Shown one piece after another: positions 37,520 to 49,402 of a stretch of 64,000 bases of DNA. Positions within the stretch are counted from its first letter, which is position 1, and each line of letters opens with the position of its first letter. The position numbers and the translations under genes were made by a program. The DNA comes from Cylicocyclus nassatus (Eukaryota; Nematoda; Chromadorea; Rhabditida; Strongylidae), in contig CATQJL010000305.1 of assembly GCA_958299035.1 (NCBI GenBank), positions 72,942,792-73,006,791 of the forward strand, written 5' to 3'. Under the pieces are notes generated by a model, which ran no database searches, had not been told where the DNA came from, and saw only the letters and a list, made by a program, of their open reading frames with translations.

Positions 37520-38105
37520 CAGCTCGGCGCGGAGAATCTTCTGATATATTGGAAGTGGGGGTACGATGTCTTCGATATTCGGTTTCCAGTTTTTTCAACT
37601 TGTTCTGCGGAGGTCCTTTCGCGAATATGTGAAGCAACGCCTACCCAACATAGAAGACTTTACTGAGTGCTATTCGATAATACTGTTCCTGTAGATTATT
37701 GTGCGCTAAAAATAGGTTCAGACTTCTTTCCAAAGGAGATAGAAGCGTTGGTGAATTTTGGAAAAATTACGCGTTTTTAAATTCTACTCGCCATAACTTT
37801 CTTCGGAATTAGTATATTTTGAAACCGAAAGCAGCGCCTTGCTAAGCTCATCAAGGCGAATCTTCATATATACAGCATGTCTTTGATATTTCGATTTCAG
37901 TATCCTTGAATCTTTCTGAGGACGCCTTTTCGCGAAGGTGTAAAGCAGCGAGCATTGTCCCGAGAACATTCCAGCAAGGACATTTCGATAGCACTTCTGT
38001 AGATTATGATGTGCTAAATAGTAGCCGCAGGTTTCTTTCCAAAAGAAATAGAACGGCTGGTGAATTGTGGAAAAATCTTGTCGTCTCAAATTCTACTCGC
38101 CATAG
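37520..38105. repeat. Two diverged ~310-bp tandem units within the left arm
   Basis: Blocks recur in order: TCTTCGATATTCGGTTTCCAG/TTTGATATTTCGATTTCAG-like, TTTCGCGAA, CTGTAGATTATGATGTGCTAAA-like, TTCTTTCCAAA, GGTGAATTTTGGAAAAAT and AAATTCTACTCGCCATA. Spacing between the two ACTCGCCATA blocks (about 37789 and 38095) is about 307 bp. The right arm carries the mirror image. Confidence 0.7.
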
Positions 38106-38749
38106 CCCCAGGATACGAAGCTATTTTGCTAAGCAGATGTGAGTTTCGAAATTAGCAGGTCGGATAGCCTCTGTGAGCAAGTTTTCCGATATATTCGGGT
38201 TATTCCATTTTTTCTCTTTTTACGCTCCAGAAGCTCGCCGATGGATTTTGGTCAAAATGTTGATGCTCCTGAATTGTAAGGAAACTTTGCTTATAGAGGT
38301 TTTCGAACACGCTCTTTACGAAAATCGTGGTCTTCGAGGATTACAGGGTCTTTTTGGAGAGATACGGTGAGGTGACTGTAACTGCATCACGAAAGTGCGT
38401 AACTTTGGCCGCACTTCTCGCGTATCTGTCAGAAACCTTGCCTGCTTGCTTTTCTCAGCCAAAGTTACTAGGAACTGTGCTATCGGAAGGTGCATTACTC
38501 AGGCTCCAGTCTTTGAAATTCGCCGAGTTACGAGCCTACGAAAACACGTCCTCCTGAATTTTGCCCAAAATGTAAAGATCGCATATCTCGTCGAAATTCC
38601 TCCGTGAGCGCTTGTATGACGCTCGTTGCGGATATTATGTTCGCTTTGTCGAACGACTCCCACTGTACTGAATATGGTGCTTGCGTCTGCTTCAGCTGCT
38701 CAATTGAATATCAAAGCTATTTCGTGGCTAGTATACTTGGGTCCAAATC

Positions 38750-39085
38750 GAATAATAGAAATTCGATCATTCGAATAAAACATTCGAATATATTCGTATT
38801 CAAAATTCGATATTCGGAGTTCTTCCATTTTCGAATAATATTCGAAACTCGAATAATTGAGAAAACGCGTTTTCGAATAAAATTTGAAACTCGAATAATC
38901 AAAAAAAAAACAGGGTTTCGAATAAAATTCGAAAACTCGAATAATCAAAAAACGAAGATTCGAATATTATTCGAAAATTTGAATAATCAAAAAGCGGGGT
39001 TTCGAATAGATTTTATTCGAATGTTTATTTCGAATGTTTATTCGAATTCGTATTCGAATGAACTTCGTATTCAAATTATTCGACT
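38750..39085. repeat. TTCGAA/ATTCGAAT-rich array, left side of the foldback spacer
   Basis: Irregular array of ATTCGAATA and TCGAATAATC motifs. One sub-array repeats an AACTCGAATAATCAAAAAA-like unit of about 50 bp. The self-complementary TTCGAA core makes the array itself able to fold. Confidence 0.85.
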
Positions 39086-39764
39086 TTGTTGCAGAGCCAA
39101 CTGCTGAGTATCAAGCTCACTTCGTCGGCGTTTATTTTCGCAAAACTCGGTAATGCATCTTTTGCAACAGTTATGACCTTTAAACTGCATGGAGGGTCGC
39201 ATTCTTCCGACTGCTTGACAGTAAAAAATCATATGTGGATTTTAATTGATGCTTTTTCGATCAATGAGATTGTTCGCACTGCTATTGGCACCCAATCAGT
39301 AAAGAAGCTATCAAATTCAAGCTCATGTTCCGAGGTCATATATTGAAAGTATTTTGAAATGCCTGTTTTTGTTTCTTTGCATTGCTCATGCTTGTGGTAC
39401 GCAAAGCCCACACTAGTGAGCACCCTTGCTCGCATAAGTTAAATTGCACAACTGCCTCTATTCGCTACCTTAGAGATTTTTTGTGAATTGATGTATGTTG
39501 AGTAAAGGACATCGCAGTTGTAGTGGAGAATCAGACGGTTTAGATCGCCGTACGCGATTTGCCAGTTACGAGACGTCTTCAAATGCAACGTCAGCTTACC
39601 ACAAATGTTTAGCGTGTACAACTTACTAAAAAGATAAATGCCCTGTATTCTACTTCTAGAATAAGTTTTTGACTATTGCCAAACCACGTCGCCACTGAAA
39701 TGCCTGCGGTGTGCCCGGGACTATGGGGGGATTCGTGCTCGCTTCGTGGAATATTAGAATTCGA

Positions 39765-40020
39765 TTTTTGGAGAAGTTTGAGTTGCGGGGCTGGGAGTTG
39801 GTACAGGGGGTAAGTGAGGGTGCTGATTATAAATAAAAATTTACCTTAGATTTTATCGACTTTTGGAAAATCTTGAGCTACGAGGTTGGGAGTTGGTACA
39901 GGGGGGGGGGGGGTAAATGAGGATGCTGATTAAAACCGAAATCTATTTTATAGATTTCAGCAATTTTTGGAAAATTTTGAGCTAGGAGTTGGTATAGGGG
40001 ATACGAGGGTGCTGATTATG
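39765..40020. repeat. Three-copy ~95-100-bp tandem repeat in the foldback spacer
   Basis: Three units share TTTTGGA, TTGAGCTA, GGGAGTTGGTACAGGGG and GAGGGTGCTGATTA (starts about 39764, 39864 and 39963). Unit 2 contains a run of 12 or more G residues. Unit 3 is shortened. Confidence 0.75.
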
Positions 40021-40074
40021 AATCGATCGGCTTTAGCCAGATATGTCGGCAAGTTTGAGATTTGGTTGCTCTAG

Positions 40075-40305
40075 TTATTCGATAAATCATTCGAATATTT
40101 ATTCGAAATTCGACTTCCAATGTTCGAATATATTCAATGTTCATTCATTCGATATTTTTGATTTTCCGAATTTATTCGGAATTCATTCATTCGAGAATTT
40201 TTGAACCTCGAATTTATTCGATATTCGTTCATTCGAAATTTTTCCTTTTCGAATTTATTCGATATTCATTCATTCGATGAAAAATTTTCGAATCACCCAA
40301 GTATA
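40075..40305. repeat. TTCGAA/ATTCATTCGA array, right side of the foldback spacer
   Basis: Repeats of ATTCGATATTCATTCATTCGA-like units, ending at CACCCAAGTATA. This mirrors the TATACTTGGGT at the start of the left array, so the array pair belongs to the inverted-repeat architecture although its units differ. Confidence 0.8.
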
Positions 40306-41609
40306 GTGGCTAGAGCTCAAAGCACCAAATCTAACACAATAAGATCCATTAAAAATGTGGAAGGATTTGATCAGCGCGTTGAACAAGTGCTCACGGAGGA
40401 ATTTCGGCGAGATATGCGATCTTTACATTTTGGGCAAAATTCAGGAGGACGTGTTTTCGTAGGCTCGTAACTCGGCGAATTTCAAAGACTGGAGCCTGAG
40501 TAATGCACCTTCCGATAGCACAGTTCCTAGTAACTTTGGCTGAGAAAAGCAAGCAGGCAAGGTTTCTGACAGATACGCGAGAAGTGCGGCCAAAGTTACG
40601 CACTTTCGTGATGCAGTTACAGTCACCTCACCGTATCTCTCCAAAAAGACCCTGTAATCCTCGAAGACCACGATTTTCGTAAAGAGCGTGTTCGAAAACC
40701 TCTATAAGCAAAGTTTCCTTACAATTCAGGAGCATCAACATTTTGACCAAAATCCATCGGCGAGCTTCTGGAGCGTAAAAAGAGAAAAAATGGAATAACC
40801 CGAATATATCGGAAAACTTGCTCACAGAGGCTATCCGACCTGCTAATTTCGAAACTCACATCTGCTTAGCAAAATAGCTTCGTATCCTGGGGCTATGGCG
40901 AGTAGAATTTGAGACGACAAGATTTTTCCACAATTCACCAGCCGTTCTATTTCTTTTGGAAAGAAACCTGCGGCTACTATTTAGCACATCATAATCTACA
41001 GAAGTGCTATCGAAATGTCCTTGCTGGAATGTTCTCGGGACAATGCTCGCTGCTTTACACCTTCGCGAAAAGGCGTCCTCAGAAAGATTCAAGGATACTG
41101 AAATCGAAATATCAAAGACATGCTGTATATATGAAGATTCGCCTTGATGAGCTGAGCAAGGCGCTGCTTTCGGTTTCAAAATATACTAATTCCGAAGAAA
41201 GTTATGGCGAGTAGAATTTAAAAACGCGTAATTTTTCCAAAATTCACCAACGCTTCTATCTCCTTTGGAAAGAAGTCTGAACCTATTTTTAGCGCACAAT
41301 AATCTACAGGAACAGTATTATCGAATAGCACTCAGTAAAGTCTTCTATGTTGGGTAAGCGTTGCTTCACATATTCGCGAAAGGACCTCCGCAGAACAAAT
41401 TGAAAAAACTGGAAACCGAATATCGAAGACATCGTACCCCCACTTCCAATAAATCAGAAGATTCTCCGCGCCGAGCTGAATCGAATGGTGGCTTTGGATT
41501 CAAAATTCGTCCACTCTGAAGCGAGATATGGCCGCGCGACGCTGATATGGACATGTCCATACATGTCCATACATTCGCGTCTAATTTTCAAAAAATGTGA
41601 GCGGTATTG

Positions 41610-42334
41610 TACGCAATGTGATAAATCAGCGCTTTATGAATATTGCAAACAGAGTTTTGTGGAGTAAAAGTGTGACAACCCTATGGTGAGGTTGGAGTCT
41701 GTCCGCCAATATAGCGATTACGCAGAGTTTATGGAAGCGCTTCTCACCTCACCTATCGAAAATGCTCAGTAGATTTTATTGCTACCATTTGAAATAAACA
41801 AGGGCTTGAAAACTCCTTAAACCAGCTTCTTGTTAAAGCAGATTGGCTTTTGGTGCTTTTGAGAGCAAAAAATGCAGTGATCGCTTCTATTCGAGTGGGA
41901 TGACAGGCCGTAGGTGTTGCAAATGTTTCATATTTTGAAGTGCGATTGTACAAAAAAAATTTGAGAGTCAACGAATGCGATAGTGATTAGAAAACCAGGT
42001 GGCTTTACAATTTTGTCCAGCTTTCAAAGAGGGCTTTTTTGATTTTTTTTCGTTTTTCTCCGTTCAAACTCAACAAGACTGGAAGCCGTTTTGAGGAGTC
42101 GTGCTAGGTTGACATGCGCAGAATACAGCAAAGTTTCAGACAGATTCATTGGCAAGAACGAAAATTACGACGATTTCTAGAGTGGCTTTATAATTATGTC
42201 CAGAACTGTATGTCATGTTATATGACTACTTATGAGTTGCTTGAGCAAACTTTTATCAGTTATTGTATCTTTAGCGTTATCTTCGAAAAAAAAAGGATTC
42301 CCGACCAGTGAAGGACCTCGAGAACCGTTCTTTG
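41610..42334. other. Unclassified stretch between the foldback element and pseudogene B
   Basis: No gene, RNA or terminal inverted repeat recognised. Confidence 0.3.
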
Positions 42335-43379
42335 ATTCTAGAATGAAAGACAAACGAGAGAGATCCAAAAACTTGCTTTGAGATTTGCCAATTGAGAGCG
42401 CTGTGCAAGCGAAGGACCATTTACTTACACACAAGGGAATTGATTAGAACTAGATTGGAAGAAGTTTGATGCAAAGAATAGCTGCGTGCTTTCACCCAAA
42501 TGGTCCCCAAGTATAGGCACAAAAGCATTGTCTACCTCTTTTAATGATTGACTGCGATACCTCCGATAGTGTCGAACGCTGCTTCTGTGGTGCACTCTAA
42601 TAACGCGCTAAAGTATCAACAAACCCCGTCTTAATCAACTTACATCTATAGTAAGGCGCATGACTTGGGACATGATATACTAATGTTTCCGCCAGCATAT
42701 TTCTGTATCTTGTCTTCAACCATGCATCACCTCTGTTTCTATCAAGAAGCTCAAGAGTAAAGCTGCTTCGCCCCTGAGAAAAAACATGTTGAAATCTTTT
42801 GTTACCCACCAGAATCAACTGATTGAGTAGTGTTGATTGTTTCATCACAAAGCCGAATGTTCTTTTGCACACTTCCTAAAGCTTATTCAAATTTCTTACG
42901 GTTGTTAAGAAAGCATAGAATGAACTCACTGAACTCAAAATCTCTAATTGGTTCTCCGAACAACTTTCTAGTCACTTCCTAATAAGCCTAAATACCTATT
43001 AAATATGTTTGTCTACTCAGAAAAGATCCGGCCTACGTTTTAAGTAGACGAGGTGCTACTTAATGCAAACATCTAATGGTTTTGAGATCCGTGGGATTCT
43101 GCGTTACATTTTCGTAAGACTTCATTTGCAAAAACAAATCTTTCTTCACAAACTGAGGGTGATGAGGTTTTGGTGCTAATAGCGGGGCCTTTGATACAAA
43201 AGCCGCCCAAGTTCAAAAGACAGAATTTCGAGGAGAGAAAATGCTTTAGAAGCTATCTGTCAATAAGTTTGTCTCGCCCATCAACGCGAGTGGTTTCAAA
43301 GTAATGTGTCTGAATTGGCTCTAACTAGCTAAAACTGCCAAAAACTTCTTCTTGATGAGAGAAAGATTTTTGACATATA

Positions 43380-44784
43380 AAGTGCGGTTCATAATTATAC
43401 GAACACCCAGAATTTTGTAAGTTTTTGAACTTTTTGGGAGAAACTCAAAAAGCCGTTGGTACCACGCGATAGAACACAGCCGAAAACGGTATATGATCCA
43501 TAATAATGGAAATCGATGTCAACTGTAGGAGTGTTTTTGCGGCTAATGCGAATTTTTAGCGGTTCATAATTATACGAACACCTCAAACAAAGGTCCATTT
43601 TTCATTCAAGATTGCAATCATTCGAGTCCAAATTTTTTTGTAGAGTTACAGTAACAAAGCCTGACATATCTGATAAACACTCAACCCAGTGCACTCCAAA
43701 AAGAGGACCGTTACTTTTTCAGAAGGCTCCAAATGCTTTTAAAGTATTTGCGTTCCAAAAACATCCCTTCTTCTGTGGTTTACGCGCTCTAATTAGCTTC
43801 TGCCAAAGCTATGAGATAGAATAAGCCCTTTCGATAGGTATTTTGTTTGATGCTTGGAAAATGTTTGCGTTTTCGTGCCGTTTTTCAACCAAGTTCCAAC
43901 CTTAGCACAGAGTTAGCACAATTTCGAGCCTCAAAATCAGCTTCTCTCTTGCGCAAAAATTTGATATGAAGTAGCTGCATTGTTTGCATGATGATGTTTC
44001 TATACCAAAGTTTTCGGGTTTTTTCTAGAACTGATCTTGCGGCTGTGGAGCTACAAACCAAATAAAGGTGTGATTGCAATAGTAAAAACGGTCTTTCTAA
44101 TGAAATAACTTCTGCGTGACCAAAACAAACGCTCAACGCTGCTGGTTTTTTCTAGCCAAATATAAAGTCTTATAAACTTCTACATACTGTATGCTTACTT
44201 CATTGTACGGCTTCAGAAGCTGAGTTTTGAGGCTCGAAATTGTGCTAACTCTGTGGTAAGGTTGGAACTTGGTTGAAAAACGGCACGAAAACGCAAAGAT
44301 TTTTCAAGCGTCAAATAAAATACCTATCGCAAGAGTTTATTTCATCTCAAAGCTTTGGTAGAAGCTAATTAGAGCGCGTAAACCACAGAAGAACGGATGT
44401 TTTTGGAGCCCAATCACTCCAAAAGCATTTAGCCCCTTTTGAAAAAAGTAACAGTCTTCTTTTTGAACTGCACTGGGTTCATTGTGTAGCAGATATGTCA
44501 GACTTTGTTACTGTAACTCTTCAAAAAATTTGGACTCAAACGATTGCAATCTTGAATGAAAAATGGACCTTTGTTTGAGGTGTTCGTATAATTATGAACC
44601 GCTAAAAATTCGCATTAGGCGCAAAAACACTCCTACACTTGATATCGATTTCCATTCTTGTGAATCATATACCGTTTTCGGCTGTGTTCTATCGCGTGGT
44701 ACCAACGGCTTTTTGAGTTTTTCCCAAAAAGTCCGAAAACTTACAAAATTTTGGGTGTTCGTATAATTATGAACCGCACTTTAT
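43380..44784. mobile_element. Tc1-like palindromic element in gene B intron
   Basis: About 1.4 kb with ends AAAGTGCGGTTCATAATTAT and its complement. The flanks read TATA on both sides, consistent with a TA target, although the exact boundary is ambiguous. The AGTGCGGTTCATAATTATAC start resembles Tc1-family TIRs (CAGTGCTGGCC-type). Almost the whole length is inverted repeat, with a centre near 44080. A second internal copy of the terminus (GCGGTTCATAATTATACGAA) occurs in each arm, near 43560 and 44580. The mirrored open frames are shadows. It interrupts intron sequence that is collinear with gene A around 9430-9670. Confidence 0.82.
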
Positions 44785-45069
44785 AGCTAAGCTACCAGTG
44801 GCGGCCACAACCCCGAAGAGTTTTTTTTTCACATTGTACAAGTATAAACAAGTCACTTGCACAATTTTTCAACTCATGTAAGTAATTTTCAAAAATCTCG
44901 CGACCCAGCGCTCCCCCCCCCCTTCCCTTTTCGGTCCGCCGTTGCTAGCCATCTACTGAGAACTTATTTCAGCCTACTTTTGGACCGCCTCATGTGGTGG
45001 GGACAAACGTATCAGTGGGCACCTGAAAGAATTTTGTCCCTTTGGATTTTTTGCAGGGATTTAGCGGCG

Positions 45070-45290
45070 ATGGCTCGGCAAATCTTCAGAGCATCTGTTT
45101 CTCGCTTACCTGGGGTGATACGCTGCGCTAATTTCGAATAGACCTTACAAAAACACGAAGCTGGCTACAACGAACATTTCTCAAAGCCTTCAATATCTAA
45201 CATGGAAGTCGTTGCGGGACCTTATGCGTATAGCATTGCGGCATGTTGCGCTCTGACGGTGGAAGGGAAATCGCAGGGTGGGCGAGATTA
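45070..45290. repeat. Dispersed repeat fragment, copy 2 (similar to 2686-2960)
   Basis: Ordered blocks TGGCTCGGCAAATC, TCGCTTACCT, GTCGTTGCGGGAC, TCTGACGGT and GGGAAATCGCA match copy 1. No shared open frame over the full length. Confidence 0.45.
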
Positions 45291-45330
45291 GAGATGGGAA
45301 ACTGGGCAAGACCTTAAGGCAAGATTTATT

Positions 45331-46111
45331 CTGATTTAATGTTCCGGAACAGTTCCAGCACAGTTTTCGCAATGTGCTGCAACTGTGCCGGAACTGTGCG
45401 AGATTTTTGACCGTTTTTGACGGTTTTCTTACATTTTTCTCTCATTTTGGTCCTATTCTTTTACCCCGCTCCCCCTTTTGATGAGCAGCACTCCAAACTT
45501 AGAGCGGAGTTGAAGAATGAGAGCTGTTCTGCTATTCTGATGTGTGTCCTTCCAATCGTCCAGTCTTTTTTTTTTGTTTCATTTTTGCTCCGATCTATTC
45601 CATTTGTTCCATGAGGCCGCTGCGTTGTTTCCACAGCCTGTTTTGAATTGGGCATGCGAACAGTTCTGAAAATACGAAAACTGGGTCTTTTCTTTTGTTT
45701 TCTGATGACGTTTTTGGGCATTTCCAGCCCCATTCCTTTTCTATTTCGCTGTATCCCTTCTTTTTTACTACCCGCTTCTTGTGATCAGAAAAGCAGCGAA
45801 CTTGAAGCGGAGTAAAATGAATGAACGCTGTTCCGCTCCGTGTATCCAAGAAAGATGGGTCTTATTCAGAACGACGCTCATTCTCCAACTCCGCTTCGAG
45901 ATCGAGGCTTTTCTCAATAAAGAAAGCGGAGCAGGAATGAGACAAACATGAATGAAGTTTGGGAGGAAGAACGTTGAAAACGGTCAAAAATGTCTGATTC
46001 CTGCCGCTCAGAACCACATGCGGGCGGCTGCAGCGAATGCAACACAATCCCGGCACAGTTTCAGTAAAGCGCGAGAACTATGCTAGAACTGTTCCGGAAC
46101 ATTCGGATCAG
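45331..46111. mobile_element. Foldback element with GTTCCGGAAC termini
   Basis: About 780 bp. The left end CTGATTTAATGTTCCGGAAC is mirrored at the right by GTTCCGGAACATTCGGATCAG-like sequence. The arms share CAGCACAGTT-, ACGGTC- and GCGGAGTTG-GAATGAG-type blocks. The frames inside are mirror shadows. No target-site duplication could be fixed. It lies within the introns of pseudogene B. Confidence 0.72.
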
Positions 46112-46774
46112 TACGAACTCAACCTAAGGGAAGATGGAGGCGCTGCCTTTGCGTTGGATTTTCAGAGGTTAGAAGTGGCAGCGAAAGATCGAACTTGGCC
46201 TATAGGTTCTTCCATTATGGGGCTTCTACTCTATGACGTTGTTTTACCATGAGTCTTACTCTGCCGAGGCACTGCCTTCAAGCAATCAATTAGTCAAAAG
46301 ACCGCTATTCGCTATACATCATTGAAATCTCGACGCCTTCAATTTGAGCGGGTAGTGCCTTCAAATGCTCACGGCAAACACATCATCTCGCTAACACTTG
46401 ACTTTTCAAGAATAAAGACGGACGCACGCTTTCATATGTAAGCTATTCCCACCTCCATTACATCCAAAAAAGTTGTGACTTTGCACAGTTATTTGTCGCA
46501 ATTATTCATTGCATCTTCGCACCCTAAAGTATAACTTAAAAAAAATTTTCTTCTGAGATGGTGCTGAAAAATCTTGATCTGATAGCAGAAAAATACGGCC
46601 TGTCTGTCGTAGCTGCTCGCATATACGTCTTTTAGATATCGCTATTTGCAACTGTACTGGGTCATCATTCGGTCGTCATTTACTATGAGCCAGAGGAACC
46701 AGAAAGAAACGAAAATTTCGAGTTTGTTCGAAAGTGTGAAGGAACACATTTGTAATCTTTATTGGTTTTGCATA

Positions 46775-47181
46775 AAAGGGAATAGTGGAAATCGAAGTGT
46801 CCAACCTTAAAAATCTGCATAGCATTAGATGCAGCATTAAACGCTAATTTCAAATCTGTATTCCTGCTTAGCGCCTATGTGGGCGAAGTTATGACCGTGC
46901 ATGCAAGGCGCAAATTTGGCAGTACAGAGCCATGTTTGGCTCAACGCTTGATCATGCAGCTAGGTTACTTCATACTCTTAAAGCTTAAAGGTGAACTGAA
47001 AGTGCAACAATGTGCCCAATTTCGCTTATTATACACGATTTTTTCGCAATAAAACTGCCCATAATCGTCCACAAAGCTGCTCAGCAGATGCCGAATACAG
47101 ATTCGAAATCAGCGTTGAATGCTGCAGCGAATGGAAGAAGCCTGCTTGCATCGGCCCTTCGACTTTTGACCATTCCCTTTT
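46775..47181. mobile_element. Diverged Tc4/Tc5-like MITE in gene B intron 4
   Basis: About 405 bp between AAAAGGGAATAGTGGAAATC and the complement of AAAAGGGAATGGTCAAAAGT. The interior is collinear with 25606-26056 (ATGCAGCAT, GGGCGAAGTTATGA, CTCAACGCT). Older than the other copies: ends and target sites are eroded. Confidence 0.75.
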
Positions 47182-48454
47182 TAGCTTCTTCTTCTCACGA
47201 GGTGTCTACCTGATTTGATAATGTGGCTGTGTACATCTAGAAATCCGCTTTGTACAGCGCAGAGGTCATATCATATAAGTTCTCAATCCTCGATTAAATG
47301 AGAATTAAAAAATTTATTTGCGTTTTTTTTCTCGCACAGTTCACAGGTCCTCGGGCACTTCTTTACCAAATTAAGAACTTTTATCCATGCTGGGTCCATG
47401 CAATACTTTTTCACCTTGGAGCATCTAAAGTCTGTACAGTGTTTATCGAATATGTACTATATTATCGTATACTCGAACATTTTGCCTTTCAAGTAGCATT
47501 TATGCAAAAACGTGTGAGCTTGAGCGACGTTCTTGTGAGTGAAGGTTGTGCAGAAATGTGTGCACGGTGAAGACCCTGTCCACTCAATACCGATAATCTA
47601 GTTAAAATGTGGATTACTGATAACCTACTTAATGATTGTTTATCTACTGTTACTCTCATAAATTTAACAAGCTCAAAATAAATTTTTTGATGAGGAAAAC
47701 AAATTGAATGATCTTTGCAATTCTTAAGTTCTCCGAGTTATGACATGTGCAGAAAGTTGAGATCTTATGCTTCGACGGTACACTAAGAAGGGAAGGATAA
47801 CTGGTGGCCGTGCCCTTTTAAAATATGTTATAAATCAAATTGTTTGCTTTGAACGCTGATCTCGAACCTATCTTTAGCTGCAGAACGCTTTTCCGCGAGA
47901 AATTAGTTCTTGTGAAGACGCTAACGCAAAAAGACTTGCACCGAACAAGGTCAAACGAGCAGCCATTGCGCAATAATCCACAGCGCTAACCACTAGACCA
48001 TTCGACATTTAGCACGTACTATCCACAAACACGTCAGATGAGGAGAAATACGGTTATTCCGAGTTATCGTTCTGCAAATAACGAGTATGGTTTTGAGATC
48101 AGCGTTTTAAGGCGAATGTCATGGCATATGTCACATAGGCCACGGCCACGAAGTATCCTCCTCCCTTCAGGTCTGAATTGCCAATTTGTGTTCGCAGAAG
48201 TTGATTCAATGCTGGGCACCAAGTTCTCAAAGGGAGTAAAACTAGTTTCCAAAAAAAAAAATCGTCGTTCTGTAGCGCTCACTTTTGTCATCTTCACAGT
48301 CGTACTTGGCTGTCTTGCAGCATAATGCACATGTCCTTGGACAGGTATCCAGAACCCTCTTGAGAATTTCTTTGTTAACTTCCTTTGAAAATACATCACT
48401 CTGAAATTAATGCTTGTAGCTGCTCAACTAACAGTTAGTTAGGAAATAGAAGTA

Positions 48455-49402
48455 TTAGGTTGCCTCATAATTCTTTTCATTTTTGAGTTTTTGCTGTGAT
48501 AAGTCGTGCACTTTTCATTCTAACAATAAGTAGGCAGCAGGATACCATTCAATAGAGCAAAGCAAGCTCTATAAGATTACGTCTATGCTTTTGCACCAGC
48601 TGATCCATCTCAAGTACAAAACCGAAATCTAAAAAGTTTCGGAAGCTTAGAAAATTGAAAAATTTTTATGTCTTCGTTCGAAAAAGTCCTACAGATCTTT
48701 CACTCGCTCACGCATATACACTTTACATCAAACACTCGCATGTGCTGTTGCTGTATTTTTTATTAGCTAGAAATCAAGAAAACGCAAATTTTTATGTTTT
48801 TACCAAAGCGATGCTGTGCTGTTCTTATACTAACAGTTGCATACTACAAGCCTTTAGAAGCACAAGAGTAAATTTTAGCTCTTTATGAGCTCTAGTTACC
48901 GAGAAATGCTAGGTTAAGCGTAAAAAGCCCGAATGAGGAAAGCTAAATTCGGTATTTCTCGGTAACTAGAGCTCATTGAGAGCTAAAAATTTAGTGTTGT
49001 ACTTCTAAAGGCTTGTAGTATGCAACTGTTAGTATAAGAACAGCACAGCATCACTTTGGTAAAAACATGGAATTTTTCGTTTTCTTGATTTCTAGCCAAT
49101 AAAAAAATACAGCAACAACACATATGAGTGTATGATGTGAAGTTTATATGCGTGAGCGAGTGAAAGATCTGTAGGACTTTTTCGAACGAAGACATAAAAA
49201 ATTTTCAATTTTCTGAGCTTCCGAAACTTTTTAGATCTTGGTTTTGTACTTGAGATGGATCAGCTAGTGCAAAAGCAGAGACGAAGTCTTATGGAGCTTG
49301 CTTTGCTCTATCGAATGGTATCCTGATGTCTATTCAGAATAAGAAGTACACGACTTATCACAGCGAAAACTCAAAAATGAAAAGAATTATGGGACAACCT
49401 AA
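48455..49402. mobile_element. Mariner-type foldback (F2) in gene B intron 2
   Basis: About 948 bp, flanked by TA. Ends TTAGGTTGCCTCATAATTCT and the complement of TTAGGTTGTCCCATAATTCT. The arms pair over about 470 bp each around a centre near 48930. Same family and same host intron as 11776-12712 in gene A. Confidence 0.88.

Larger units (their letters stand above)
37377..41609. mobile_element. 4.2-kb foldback element with nearly identical long arms
   Basis: Bounded by CAATACCGCTCACATTTTTT and its complement, flanked by TA on both sides (37375-37376 and 41610-41611). The arms run 37377 to about 38610 and about 40390 to 41609 and are nearly identical. Long stretches mirror each other with a constant coordinate sum (78998), and the only translated differences I saw in mirrored frames were single residues. 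The internal spacer of about 1.8 kb holds two TTCGAA-rich arrays and a 3-copy tandem repeat. No transposase was found. Open frames in the arms are exact mirror duplicates without recognisable domains. Confidence 0.88.

Noticed and set aside
37426..41560. Mirrored open frames of 60-107 codons in both arms of the 4.2-kb palindrome
   Set aside because: Identical frames appear in inverted order because the arms are inverted copies. None has a recognisable domain, and several overlap each other.
45417..46252. Several 60-90-codon frames around the GTTCCGGAAC foldback
   Set aside because: They run through palindromic arms, overlap on both strands and lack domains.
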